64,000 nucleotides of DNA. Source: Skermanella rosea (GTDB lineage: Bacteria; Pseudomonadota; Alphaproteobacteria; Azospirillales; Azospirillaceae). Location: NCBI RefSeq assembly GCF_016806835.2, contig NZ_CP086111.1, positions 3,837,471 to 3,901,470 of the forward strand, given 5' to 3'. Position 1 is the stretch's first letter. Each line of letters begins with the position of its first letter. Made by a program: the position numbers and the translations under genes. The notes under the pieces were generated by a model. The model saw only the letters and a program-made list of their open reading frames with translations. It ran no database searches and was not told the origin of the DNA. Positions 26,141 to 37,333 of the stretch are shown here, one piece after another.

Positions 26141-26998
26141 TCAGTGGCCCGTGAAGGTGACGCCGGTGCGTCTCAGCGCATGGGCGAAGGCGCTCTGAAG
26201 GTCGGCCTTGGTGGCGACCTGCGGCAGTTCCACGCCGAGATGAACGATGGTCTGGGCGATCTGCGGCCGGATGCCGCTGATGATGCATTCCGCCCCCATC
26301 AGCTTGGCCGCAGCAGCGGTCTTCAGCAGGTGCTGGGCGACCAGGGTGTCGACCGTGGGAACGCCGGTGATGTCGATGATCACGATCTCGGCCTTGCTCT
26401 CGACCACGGCTTCGAGCAGGTTTTCCATCACGATCTGCGCGCGCGAGCTGTCGAGCGTGCCGATCAGGGGAAGCGCCACGATGCGATCCCAAAGCTGCAC
26501 CACCGGTGTGGACAGTTCCAGCATCTCCTGCTGCTGGCGCTGGATGATCTCCTCCCGGCCGCGCAGATAGATGTCGTTCGTATAGAGGCCCAGCTTGTCG
26601 AGCAGCACGGTCGCCGACCAGGCCTCCTCGACCAGGGTCTGCGGGTCGTTCTTGTACTGGTCGCGCAGGCATTCGAAGATCGGCTGCTTGAGCGCCAGGA
26701 TGAACGTCGCGGTCTCGGTCGGGGTGAAGCCGTGATCGACCCGGTAGTTTGTGACCTCGGTCAGCATGTCCCGGACATCCTGCCACTGCTCGCTTTCGAT
26801 ATCGAAATTGACCCCGTTCTGGGTCGCGGCGGTCAGATGCGACAGGAAGCTGCGCGACTGGCGGCGGATCTCCGCCTCGCGCATCAGATCGGCGCGAAGC
26901 ACACCGACATCGGATTGGGCTGCGATCCAGTCGGTCAGGATACGATCCTGGTACCGGCTCAGGAGAGCCGGCAGCTTGCTGCCGGAAGAGTCGGGCAT
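26141..26998 (-). CDS. RsbR-like stressosome sensor with C-terminal STAS domain
   Basis: This 285-residue soluble protein has a helical N-terminal sensory half (1-155) that resembles RsbR N-termini (LSRYQDRILTDWIAAQSDV...FILALKQPIFECL) and a C-terminal STAS domain (165-280). IIDITGVPTVDTLVAQHLLK carries the phosphoacceptor threonines, and GAECIISGIRPQIAQTIVHLG is the RsbR-type second half. The N-terminal half has no obvious heme-globin histidine pattern, so the input signal is unknown. Start ATG follows AGAAGAAAAG. It is the second gene of the operon, 15 nt after the PhyR-like gene. Confidence 0.88.
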   Translation of the reverse strand: MPDSSGSKLPALLSRYQDRILTDWIAAQSDVGVLRADLMREAEIRRQSRSFLSHLTAATQNGVNFDIESEQWQDVRDMLTEVTNYRVDHGFTPTETATFILALKQPIFECLRDQYKNDPQTLVEEAWSATVLLDKLGLYTNDIYLRGREEIIQRQQQEMLELSTPVVQLWDRIVALPLIGTLDSSRAQIVMENLLEAVVESKAEIVIIDITGVPTVDTLVAQHLLKTAAAAKLMGAECIISGIRPQIAQTIVHLGVELPQVATKADLQSAFAHALRRTGVTFTGH

Positions 26999-27013
26999 CT
27001 TTTCTTCTTCTCG

Positions 27014-27817
27014 TCAGTTCATCTTCTGGGGCGGATGGACCGCCAGCGCCTGACCGATCGCGGTCCGGAGAACCTCCGGCTGGAACGGCTTGGCGATCAG
27101 GAAGGCCGGCTCCAGCTGTTCGCCGGTCAGCAGGCGTTCCGGAAAACCGGTTATGAAGATCACCGGGAGGTTGGTCGACCGCAGGATCTTCTGGACGGCC
27201 TTGATGCCGCTGTCGCCGCCCTTGAGCTGGATGTCTGCCAGGATGAGTTCCGGAGCGGTTTCCTGGGCGAGGCGCAGGGCCTCCTCCTCGCGGGCGGCGG
27301 AACCGCATACCTGGTGGCCCATGTCGGTCACCAGGCCGGCGATGTCCTCGGCGATCAGGGGCTCGTCCTCGATGATCAGGACGCGGACGGAAGTCTGCTT
27401 GGCCAGTTCGGCCCGGGCCGCCTCCAACTCGTCGCGGATCTCGTCCGTGGTGGCGCTGAGGATGCGGCCCGCCTCGTCGAACGAGAAGCCCTCGAGCGAG
27501 ATCAGCAGCAGCACCTGGCGCTGGCGCGGCGGCAGCCGGCCGACGCCCTGGATCACCTTGGCATCAGGGTTGCCGTCGGCGATGTCGGGCACGGCTTCGG
27601 GAAACGTCTCGTCCACCAGGGACCAGACCTCGTGGAACAGGGCGAACAGTTCGAGCCGGATGTTGCCGGCGGGATCGATGCGGTCGGGCTCGGCAAGATA
27701 GGCTTCGAGGCACACCCGGACATATTGGTCGCCGCGATCCTGGGAACCCAGGAGAGCGCGGGCATAGCGCCTCAAATAGGGAAGAAATTTCACAATCTCT
27801 GCGGAGGATTCCGGCAT
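27014..27817 (-). CDS. PhyR-like response regulator (sigma-like output domain plus receiver)
   Basis: A 267-residue regulator. Residues 1-135 resemble an ECF sigma factor (FLPYLRRYARALLGSQDRGD; LPPRQRQVLLLISLEGFSFDEA), and residues 143-260 are a receiver with acidic pocket IIEDEP, phosphoacceptor Asp195 (LILADIQLKGGD) and VIFITGFPERLL, the FATGUY-type variant seen in PhyR. In Alphaproteobacteria phosphorylated PhyR sequesters NepR and frees sigma EcfG, launching the general stress response. No nepR or ecfG lies in the window. It heads the stressosome-like operon and so may read the output of that module. No convincing EcfG promoter was found in the 270-nt upstream gap. Confidence 0.85.
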   Translation of the reverse strand: MPESSAEIVKFLPYLRRYARALLGSQDRGDQYVRVCLEAYLAEPDRIDPAGNIRLELFALFHEVWSLVDETFPEAVPDIADGNPDAKVIQGVGRLPPRQRQVLLLISLEGFSFDEAGRILSATTDEIRDELEAARAELAKQTSVRVLIIEDEPLIAEDIAGLVTDMGHQVCGSAAREEEALRLAQETAPELILADIQLKGGDSGIKAVQKILRSTNLPVIFITGFPERLLTGEQLEPAFLIAKPFQPEVLRTAIGQALAVHPPQKMN

Positions 27818-28087
27818 TCTGATCTCAACGGTCCATCATGAGGCTGATCTGTCCGCCTTGTTTCCGGCGGGGTTCGATTCCGAAAGTTCCAAATATCATA
27901 GTCGCGTATCCGACGGATGGGGGTATTCGGCCTAAACCCTTTCGCGGCGGATGAAGATCGCGGTCCGACCGGCAACGCCTCAAGTCATGAAAGGTTGCAG
28001 GCACGCGTGAATTGACACGGCCCGCGGCGGGGAGCAAAGGTCTGGACGATCGTCCCAGCCTGCCCCGCAGCCAGCGAGAAAGCCGCC

Positions 28088-28813
28088 TTGCCCATCAGTT
28101 CCGAGGTCGAACTCTACGATCCGGTGAAAGCCTTCCTCGAAGTCCAGGGATACGACGTCAAGGGGGAGGTGCGGAGCTGCGACCTGGTCGCCGTCCGCGC
28201 CGGCGAACCCCCTGTCCTGGTAGAACTGAAGCTGCGGTTTTCCCTGTCGCTGGTCCTCCAGGGCATCGACCGGCTGGCCCTGTCGGACCGCGTCTACCTC
28301 GCGGTCCCCCGGCCGACCGGCCGGCGGGCATCGGGACCCAACGCGAACGACGGCAATGTCCGCAAGCTGTGCCGGATGCTGGGGCTGGGGCTGCTGACGG
28401 TCGATCCGGCGGCCCGCGCCGGCCGGCAGGTGGATCTGGTGATCGAGCCGGCTCCCTACCGACCGCGGGTGAACGCCAAGCGCGCCCGGCTGCTGCTGAA
28501 GGAGCACGGCCGGCGGCTCGGCGACCCCAACCGCGGCGGATCGAGCAAGGTCAAGATCGTCACCGCCTACCGCCAGGAAGCCCTGCGCTGCGCGGCCCTT
28601 CTGAAGGCGAACGGCCCGATGGCCGTGGCGGCGCTGCGGCGGGACGGCGACGCCCCCAACGCCGCCGGCATCCTCCAGCGGAACGTCTACGGCTGGTTCG
28701 AGCGTGTCAGCCGCGGCACCTACCGCCTGACCGGGGAGGGGCTGCGCGGGCTGGAACAGTTCGCGCCGGAAATTCCGGCGGAGGAGTTGGCCGAACAATC
28801 CGCCCCGCGGTGA
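28088..28813 (+). CDS. DUF2161-like PD-(D/E)XK-fold protein
   Basis: A 241-residue cytosolic protein. The N-terminal half carries a PD-(D/E)XK pattern: VEL near residue 7, CDLVAVRAGEPPVLVELKLR supplying the D...ExK triad, then RLALSDRVYLAVPRP. The C-terminal half looks like a winged helix (AYRQEALRCAALLKANG...VYGWFERVSRGTYRL). That two-part layout is what I recall for DUF2161, annotated as putative phosphodiesterase. The start is TTG, since no ATG or GTG precedes the conserved block. Function is unknown. It lies 42 nt before the PCMT fusion gene, possibly in the same transcript. Confidence 0.75.
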   Translation: MPISSEVELYDPVKAFLEVQGYDVKGEVRSCDLVAVRAGEPPVLVELKLRFSLSLVLQGIDRLALSDRVYLAVPRPTGRRASGPNANDGNVRKLCRMLGLGLLTVDPAARAGRQVDLVIEPAPYRPRVNAKRARLLLKEHGRRLGDPNRGGSSKVKIVTAYRQEALRCAALLKANGPMAVAALRRDGDAPNAAGILQRNVYGWFERVSRGTYRLTGEGLRGLEQFAPEIPAEELAEQSAPR

Positions 28814-28855
28814 TGTTGAGTTGACGGGAGGAGTGCATCACCGGGAGGCTGGACG

Positions 28856-30874
28856 ATGGGCAGCACGGATTTCGCCGAGAAGCGCCGGATCATGGTGGAA
28901 CGCGACATCGCGCCCCGGGGGATCGACGACGCCGGCGTTATCGCCGCCCTGGGCCGGGTCCCGCGGGAGCTCTTCGTCCCCGAGTACCTGGCCGAACTCG
29001 CCTACGACGATTCGCCGCTGCCGATCGAGCAGGGCCAGACGATCTCGCAGCCTTTCGTCGTCGCCCTGATGATGCAGGCGGCCGAACTGGTTCCCGGCGC
29101 CAGGGTGCTGGAGATCGGCACGGGGTCCGGCTATTCGGCCGCGGCGCTGGCGGCGATGGGATGCGAGGTCTATTCGATCGACCGGCACGCCTCCCTGGTG
29201 GAGGCCGCCAGGACCCGGCTCGAGCGGGCGGGCTGCGCGGGCGTCCATCTCCGGGCCGGCGACGGGACCCTCGGCTGGCCGGAGGCGGCGCCGTTCGATG
29301 CCGTCATCGTGACGGCCGGCGGACCGAGCCTGCCCGAGCCCCTGTCCCGTCAGCTCAAGGTCGGCGGGCGGATGATCATGCCGGCCGGCGCGGAGGCCGG
29401 CGGCCAGCGGCTGGTCCGCCAGCGGCGGACCGGAGAGGACGCCTTCATCGAGGAGGATCTCGGCCGCGTCGCCTTCGTGCCGCTGATCGGCGCCCATGGC
29501 TGGCCGGAGACGACCCGCACCGAGGCGAGGCGCCGGTCCCCCGCCCTGCCGCCCGACGCGGCGGAGCGGATCCGCGATGCCGCCGAGCCGCTGCCCGAGG
29601 TGGACGACGAGCGGTTCGGCGTGCCGTTCGATCGGATCGCCGACGCCAGGGTCGTGCTGCTGGGCGAGGCCACGCACGGCACCTCCGAATTCCACCGCGC
29701 CCGCGCGCGGATCACCGAGCGGCTGATCGCCCGGCACGGCTTCTCGATCGTGGCGGTCGAAGCCGACTGGCCCGACGCCGAGCGGATCGACCGGTATGTC
29801 CGCGACCGGCCGCCGGCCGGGTCCGACGAGACGGCCTTCGCGCGCTTTCCCGACTGGATGTGGCGGAACGAGGAGGTGGCCGGCTTCGTCGATCGGCTGC
29901 GGCGCCATAACGACGCGATCGAAGATCCGGGTCGGCGGGTCGGGTTCCACGGCCTGGACCTTTATGGCCTCGACGGGTCGATCGCCGCCGTTCTGGATTA
30001 TCTGGACAGGGTCGACCCGGAGGCGGCGGCAGTCGCGCGGGAGCGGTACGGCTGCTTGGCGCCATGGCGGCACGCGCCGGAAACCTATGGCCGCGCGGCG
30101 CTGACAGGCGGGTTCGCCAGCTGCGAGAAGGCGGCGGTGGACATGCTCCGCGACTTGCTCGACCGGCGGCTCTCCCGGCTGGTTGCCGCCGGCGACGAAG
30201 GCTGGCTGGACGGGGAGCAGAACGCCCGGCTGATCGCGTCGGCCGAAGAATATTACCGCACGCTGTATATGGGGGCGACCAACAGCTGGAACCTGCGCGA
30301 CCGCCACATGTTCGAGACCCTCCGGTCGGTCATGGCGGCCCGCGGACCGGGGGCGAAGGCGGTGGTGTGGGCCCACAATACCCATGCCGGGAATTCGGCT
30401 GCCACCGAGATGGGACGCCAGGGACAGGTCAACCTGGGGATGCTGTGCCGGGAGGCGTTCGGAACCGAGGCGGCGCTCGTCGGGTTCGGGACCGACCGCG
30501 GGACGGTCGCCGCGGCGTCGCGGTGGGGCGGCCCGATGGAGGTGATGGAGGTGCCGCCGTCGCATCCCGACAGCTACGAGCACCTGTGCGCCCGCTCCGG
30601 CAAGCCGCGCTTCCTGCTGGACCTGCGGCCCGGACGGAACGGGCCGCTGGCCGAGGATCTGAAGCGGTTCCGGCCGGAGCGGGCGATCGGCGCGGTCTAC
30701 CGCCCCGGGGCCGAGCGGGAGAACCACTATTTCCAGGCCTCCCTGCCCGGCCAGTTCGACCTTTACGTCTGGTTCGACCGGACCGCCGCGGTCCGGCCGC
30801 TGGCGCCTACTGCACCGCTGCCTGACCGAACAGGAAGTTCGGCAGGAACAGGGAAATCCACGGCACATAGGTGA
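28856..30874 (+). CDS. Fusion of L-isoaspartate O-methyltransferase and erythromycin-esterase-like domain
   Basis: This 672-residue protein joins two enzymes. Residues 10-205 are a PCMT repair methyltransferase, with QTISQPFVVALMMQ, SAM-binding VLEIGTGSGYSAAALAAMG (from residue 84) and DAVIVTAGGPSLPEPL. Residues 260-645 are an EreA/B-like esterase: LLGEATHGTSEFHRAR (catalytic His), AVEADWPD, the ARFPDWMWRN region and VVWAHNTHAGNS. The order and the linker are intact, with no frameshift. PCMT methylates damaged aspartyl residues; the esterase domain's substrate is unknown and need not be a macrolide. The last 22 residues are low-complexity and overlap the converging dctM gene by 68 nt. Confidence 0.88.
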   Translation: MGSTDFAEKRRIMVERDIAPRGIDDAGVIAALGRVPRELFVPEYLAELAYDDSPLPIEQGQTISQPFVVALMMQAAELVPGARVLEIGTGSGYSAAALAAMGCEVYSIDRHASLVEAARTRLERAGCAGVHLRAGDGTLGWPEAAPFDAVIVTAGGPSLPEPLSRQLKVGGRMIMPAGAEAGGQRLVRQRRTGEDAFIEEDLGRVAFVPLIGAHGWPETTRTEARRRSPALPPDAAERIRDAAEPLPEVDDERFGVPFDRIADARVVLLGEATHGTSEFHRARARITERLIARHGFSIVAVEADWPDAERIDRYVRDRPPAGSDETAFARFPDWMWRNEEVAGFVDRLRRHNDAIEDPGRRVGFHGLDLYGLDGSIAAVLDYLDRVDPEAAAVARERYGCLAPWRHAPETYGRAALTGGFASCEKAAVDMLRDLLDRRLSRLVAAGDEGWLDGEQNARLIASAEEYYRTLYMGATNSWNLRDRHMFETLRSVMAARGPGAKAVVWAHNTHAGNSAATEMGRQGQVNLGMLCREAFGTEAALVGFGTDRGTVAAASRWGGPMEVMEVPPSHPDSYEHLCARSGKPRFLLDLRPGRNGPLAEDLKRFRPERAIGAVYRPGAERENHYFQASLPGQFDLYVWFDRTAAVRPLAPTAPLPDRTGSSAGTGKSTAHR

Positions 30875-32102
30875 CGATGATCAGGAAGATGAACAGGATG
30901 CCGAGCCAGGGCAGCGCCGCCCGGACCACCTGCATGATGCTCATGTCCGTGATGCCGGCCGTGACGAACAGGTTCAGGCCGACCGGCGGGGTCACCATGC
31001 CGATCTCCATGTTCACCACCATGATGATGCCGAGATGGATCGGATCGATGCCGAGCTGGGTCGCGATCGGGAACAGGATCGGCGCCAGGATCAGGATGAT
31101 GGCCGACGGCTCCATGAAGTTGCCGGCGACCAGGAGGATGACGTTGACGACGATCAGGAACTGCCAGGGTTCCAGCCCCGCGTCGGAGATGCTGCGCGCG
31201 ATGTTCTGGGGGATCTGCTCGGTCGTCAGGACATGGGCGAACAGAAAGGCGTTGGCGATGATGAACAGCAGCATGATGGTCACGCGGCCGCTGTCCACCA
31301 GGACCTTGGGGACGTCCTTGAAGCCCATGTCGCGGTAGATGAACAGGGCGGCGACGAAACCGTAGACCGCGGCCACCGCGGCCGCCTCCGTCGGCGTGAA
31401 CACGCCGCCATAGATGCCACCCAGGATGATGACGATCAGCAGCAGGCCCCACACCGCCTCCTTGCCGGCCTGCCCCAACTCGGCCAGGGAGGCGCGCGGC
31501 TGGCGCGGCAGGTTCTTGTAGCGGGCGACGATATAGATGGCGCCCATCAGCATCAGGCCGAGCAGCAGCCCGGGGATCACGCCGGCCATGAACAGGCGCC
31601 CGATCGAGCTCTCGGTCGCCGCGGCGTAGACGACCATCACGATGGACGGCGGGATCAGGATGCCCAGCGTGCCGGAGTTGCAGATGACGCCGGCCGCGAA
31701 CTCCTTGGTGTAGCCGGTCCGCACCATGCCGGCGATCACGATCGAGCCGACCGCGACCACGGTCGCCGGGCTGGAGCCCGACACGGCGGCGAACAGCATG
31801 CAGGCCAGCACCGAGGCGATCGCGAGGCCGCCATGCAGGTGGCCGACCGCCGCGATGGCGAAATTGATCATGCGCCGGGCGACGCCGCCCGTGGTCATGA
31901 AGGAGCCGGCCAGGATGAAGAACGGGATCGCCAGCAGCGTGTACTGCTCGAAGGTCTGGAAGAACTTCAGCGACAGCGAGGCCATGCTGTCGTTGGCGAA
32001 CAGCAGGATGGTCAGCAGCGACGACAGTCCGAGCGAGATCGCGATCGGCATGCCCAGCAGCATGAAGACGAACAGCGTGACGAAGAGGAATACCGTGGTC
32101 AT
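30807..32102 (-). CDS. dctM: TRAP transporter large permease DctM
   Basis: This 431-residue inner-membrane protein with about 12 hydrophobic segments is the ion-coupled transport subunit. Typical DctM blocks are LLAIPFFILAGSFMTTGGVA, AAVSGSSPATVVAVGSIV, NSGTLGILIPPSIVMVVY, GVFTPTEAAAVAAVYGF and MEIGMVTPPVGLNLFV. It overlaps dctQ by 4 nt (ATGA). The C terminus overlaps the end of the PCMT-esterase gene on the other strand. C4-dicarboxylates are the likely cargo for DctP-type receptors, though the exact substrate cannot be read from sequence. Confidence 0.93.
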   Translation of the reverse strand: MTTVFLFVTLFVFMLLGMPIAISLGLSSLLTILLFANDSMASLSLKFFQTFEQYTLLAIPFFILAGSFMTTGGVARRMINFAIAAVGHLHGGLAIASVLACMLFAAVSGSSPATVVAVGSIVIAGMVRTGYTKEFAAGVICNSGTLGILIPPSIVMVVYAAATESSIGRLFMAGVIPGLLLGLMLMGAIYIVARYKNLPRQPRASLAELGQAGKEAVWGLLLIVIILGGIYGGVFTPTEAAAVAAVYGFVAALFIYRDMGFKDVPKVLVDSGRVTIMLLFIIANAFLFAHVLTTEQIPQNIARSISDAGLEPWQFLIVVNVILLVAGNFMEPSAIILILAPILFPIATQLGIDPIHLGIIMVVNMEIGMVTPPVGLNLFVTAGITDMSIMQVVRAALPWLGILFIFLIIVTYVPWISLFLPNFLFGQAAVQ

Positions 32103-32653
32103 CGCGACGTCCTGTCCAGTCCCGGGTTGCCGGCGGTGAGGCCCTGTTCCTTCAGCACGTCGGCAGCCTCGTCGGCGAGCTCGAAGCCCGAGCGCCGACC
32201 GGTCAGGATCGCGTAGGCCTCCTGGGCGAGCCTGAGGCCGAGCAGCCCGAAGCCGATCGGCAGGATGACCGTGAGCATCCAGCGCTCAACCGGAATGTCC
32301 TCCGCTTCGATGCCGAGGCGCATCAGGCGGCTGATATAGCCGTAGGAGCCCCAGGCCATGATGCCCGCGTAGAGCAGGCAGAAGCCGATCGCGGCGAGGC
32401 CGGCCAAGCGGCGCAGGCCGGCGGGCAGGCTCTTGACCAGCAGGTCGATGCCGATATGGGCATGGACGCGGACGCCGTAGGAGATGCCGAACAGCACCAT
32501 CCAGGCGAACATGTAGTTGGTCGCCTCGACGCCCCAGATGATGCCGGAATTGAATCCATAGCGCAGGACGACCTGCGCGAAGGTCAGGATCGTCATGCCG
32601 GCCAGGAGAAGGGCTATGAAGCCCTCCTCCAGATGATTGATCAGTCGGGTCAC
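32099..32653 (-). CDS. dctQ: TRAP transporter small permease DctQ
   Basis: A 184-residue four-helix membrane protein that bridges receptor and large permease. Family features include FIALLLAGMTILTFAQVVLRYGFNS in the first helix, WGVEATNYMFAWMVLFG, and GVRVHAHIGIDLLV. GTG start with AGAGGGATC upstream. A 61-nt gap separates it from dctP. The C-terminal tail of about 40 residues is hydrophilic and slightly longer than usual. Confidence 0.9.
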   Translation of the reverse strand: MTRLINHLEEGFIALLLAGMTILTFAQVVLRYGFNSGIIWGVEATNYMFAWMVLFGISYGVRVHAHIGIDLLVKSLPAGLRRLAGLAAIGFCLLYAGIMAWGSYGYISRLMRLGIEAEDIPVERWMLTVILPIGFGLLGLRLAQEAYAILTGRRSGFELADEAADVLKEQGLTAGNPGLDRTSR

Positions 32654-32714
32654 GATCCCTCTTCCCGTATGGGCTGTGTCCGCGGGACCCCGTCGCCGGA
32701 GCCCCGGAGGATCG

Positions 32715-35190
<2,476 letters not shown>

Positions 35191-35252
35191 GGCGGGACGC
35201 TACCCGTGTTCAGGGCCTGCCCCCGGGGCAGGCCCTATCCGGGGCGGGGAAG

Positions 35253-35558
35253 TCAGGCGGCCATGCGACGGTACTGGTTCTCGATCGTCTCGATGCCGGC
35301 GCGGAATTGGGCAAGCGATGCCTCCGCATGCACCTTGACCAAATACCAGGCATCCTCGGAGGCGCGGCGCGCGTCCTCCAGCCGTGCCTCGCAACGGTTG
35401 CGCAGACCACGCAACTCGTCGAGCGAGCGTTCCAGAAGGAATTTCTGATCACCCGGCACCCGCTCGGCAACGGCGCGCAGATTGTCCAGTCGTTCGGTCA
35501 AGGCCTTCATTTCAAGCGACGAAGCCGATTCGAACCGATCCCTGCTCCGATGTTTCAT
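35253..35558 (-). CDS. Small coiled-coil hypothetical protein
   Basis: A 101-residue, highly charged, all-helical protein (LTERLDNLRAVAERVPGDQKF...ARLEDARRASEDAW) with heptad-like spacing. GGGAGGG lies 5 nt before the ATG, and codon use matches neighbouring genes, supporting a real gene. No family recognised. No transmembrane segment or signal peptide. It converges on the isomerase gene across a 62-nt gap. Confidence 0.65.
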   Translation of the reverse strand: MKHRSRDRFESASSLEMKALTERLDNLRAVAERVPGDQKFLLERSLDELRGLRNRCEARLEDARRASEDAWYLVKVHAEASLAQFRAGIETIENQYRRMAA

Positions 35559-35939
35559 GAGACCCTCCCAACTACACTCCTCATGGTTCCATCACCTGCA
35601 TTATCCGGGCCATCCCTCTCGCCGCGCCGCGGCCCCTGATCGCCGCGTTGGTTGCGCTTGGTATTAACCGTCCCGGCCATCCTCTATTCCACGCCATGTC
35701 CACCCACCTTCGGACACAGGGACGGACCGGATCCGGCGTTGGTCGCAACATTGTTTCGCGGGCCAACCATTACAAGTCCCTTTAAGGCGGAGCAGAGTTC
35801 ACAACAATAACTTAACTGCTTTTTTTCCCGCACGGCCAGAACTCGTTGCCGAAGGCCAATAACGGATCAATACTAAAGTAATGATCAGGCTTCAAGCCCA
35901 CCTCCAAAGATTGCTGCACCGCACAAGACGAGGTTGAGT
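35559..35939. other. 381-nt intergenic region with a weak terminator-like element
   Basis: No protein-coding gene is evident. AT content rises towards 35760-35900, as in a promoter for the dehydrogenase gene. A weak plus-strand stem (35792-35799 with 35814-35819, 2-nt bulge) precedes seven T (35820-35826) and could end a short transcript or be chance. Confidence 0.4.
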
Positions 35940-36992
35940 ATGGCCGTATTTTCAATGCAGGACTTCGACGGACATGAGCAGGTTGTTTTCGCCTCCGATC
36001 CGGAGTCGGGACTGAAGGCGATCATCGCCGTCCATAACACCGCCCGCGGCCCCGCCCTGGGCGGTTGCCGCATGTGGAACTACGCGGGCGAGGGTTTGGC
36101 CGTCCGCGACGTGCTGCGCCTGTCCCGCGGCATGACCTACAAGAACGCCCTGGCCGACCTCCCCTTCGGCGGCGGCAAGTCGGTGATCATCGGCGACTCC
36201 CGCACGGACAAGACACCCGAGTTGATGGCCGCCATGGGCAAGGCGGTCGAACGTCTGGCCGGCCGCTACATCATCGCCGAGGATGTCGGGACCTCGGTCG
36301 AGGACATGGCGACGGTCCGGGGCGTCACCCGGCACGTGGCCGGGCTGCGCGACGGCAGCGGCGATCCCTCCCCCGCCACGGCGCGCGGGGTCTTCATGGG
36401 CATCCGGGCCGCGGCGGACTACCGGCTGAGGCGCAACAGCCTGGACGGGCTCCGGGTCAACGTGCAGGGCCTGGGCCATGTCGGCTGGGACCTGTGCCGC
36501 CAGCTCGCCGAGGAAGGCGCCCGGCTGGCCGTCAGCGACATCCGCCGCGACGCCGTCGAACGGGCCGTCGAGACCTTCGGAGCCACACCGGTGGACGCGG
36601 AGCAGATCTTCGACGTGGAGGCCGACGTCTTCGCCCCGTGCGCGCTGGGCGCGGTGATCGACGACGACACCCTACCCCGCCTGAAAGTCGCGGTGGTGGC
36701 CGGGTCGGCCAACAACCAGCTCGCCGAGAGCCGCCACGGAACCGAGCTGGCCCGGCGCGGTATCCTCTACGCGCCCGACTTCGTCATCAATGCCGGCGGC
36801 GTCATCAATATCAGTTACGAGTTCGGCCGGAACGGCAAGGGCTATGACCGCGCGGCGGCATTCGCCCATGTGGACCGGATCCACGATACGTTGTTGACGA
36901 TCTTCCAGAGGGCCGATGCGGAGGGGATTCCGACAAACATCGCCGCCGACCGGATCGCGGAGGAACGTTTCCGCCCGTCAAGGGTTGCATAG
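35940..36992 (+). CDS. Leucine/phenylalanine dehydrogenase family protein
   Basis: This 350-residue NAD-dependent amino-acid dehydrogenase oxidatively deaminates a branched-chain or aromatic amino acid to its keto acid. Catalytic residues sit in [20 protein letters not shown] (two lysines), and [14 protein letters not shown] and the Rossmann motif [12 protein letters not shown] follow. GSANNQLAE completes the active site. ATG 35940 is preferred over TTG 35934 because GAGG lies 6 nt upstream. Leucine and phenylalanine dehydrogenases cannot be separated by eye. It stands alone, but fits with the amino-acid uptake genes of the window. Confidence 0.87.
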   Translation: MAVFSMQDFDGHEQVVFASDPESGLKAIIAVHNTARGPALGGCRMWNYAGEGLAVRDVLRLSRGMTYKNALADLPFGGGKSVIIGDSRTDKTPELMAAMGKAVERLAGRYIIAEDVGTSVEDMATVRGVTRHVAGLRDGSGDPSPATARGVFMGIRAAADYRLRRNSLDGLRVNVQGLGHVGWDLCRQLAEEGARLAVSDIRRDAVERAVETFGATPVDAEQIFDVEADVFAPCALGAVIDDDTLPRLKVAVVAGSANNQLAESRHGTELARRGILYAPDFVINAGGVINISYEFGRNGKGYDRAAAFAHVDRIHDTLLTIFQRADAEGIPTNIAADRIAEERFRPSRVA

Positions 36993-37061
36993 GCTCGCGA
37001 GCCGCACCATGGCGAGGCCGTGGTGCGGCTTGGACCGGCGGCAGATCCAGCGGGGGAGGAG

Positions 37062-37289
37062 TTACTCGGCCGCGATGGCGGCTTCTTCGGGAACGGGAGC
37101 GGAGCAGGTGTTCGCGCAGGTCAGCGTGTTGCGATGGTCCGTCACCATCTGGCGCACATAGGGGACGCATTTGCCGCATTGCGGCTTGCATCCCATGCAG
37201 GTGAAGAACCCCGCGGCAGAGCAAACGCCGTCGGCGAGAGCCTGCTTGACCTTCTTCTCGGTAAATCCGTGGCAGATGCAGACATACAT
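37062..37289 (-). CDS. bfd: Bacterioferritin-associated ferredoxin
   Basis: This 75-residue [2Fe-2S] protein has the Bfd cysteine set: VCICHGF at the N terminus and CMGCKPQCGKC in the middle, within the BFD-like helix-turn-helix. Bfd reduces ferric iron inside bacterioferritin so that it can be released when iron is short. ATG 37289 gives the standard N terminus; longer frames add unrelated residues. A near-consensus Fur box lies 45 nt upstream. No bacterioferritin gene is adjacent. The C-terminal tail (SAPVPEEAAIAAE) is variable. Confidence 0.92.
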   Translation of the reverse strand: MYVCICHGFTEKKVKQALADGVCSAAGFFTCMGCKPQCGKCVPYVRQMVTDHRNTLTCANTCSAPVPEEAAIAAE

Positions 37290-37333
37290 GATCGTTTGAA
37301 CCCAGCCGATGTTGCTCCAATGGTTAGAGCAGT

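Noticed and set aside
27818-27960. EcfG promoter before the PhyR-like gene
   Set aside because: A minus-strand GGAAC exists (27886-27890), but no CGTT follows at 16-17 nt.
35792-35826. Small-RNA terminator in the intergenic region
   Set aside because: The T-run is good but the stem is only 6 bp with a bulge, and no promoter could be paired with it. Kept only as a note.
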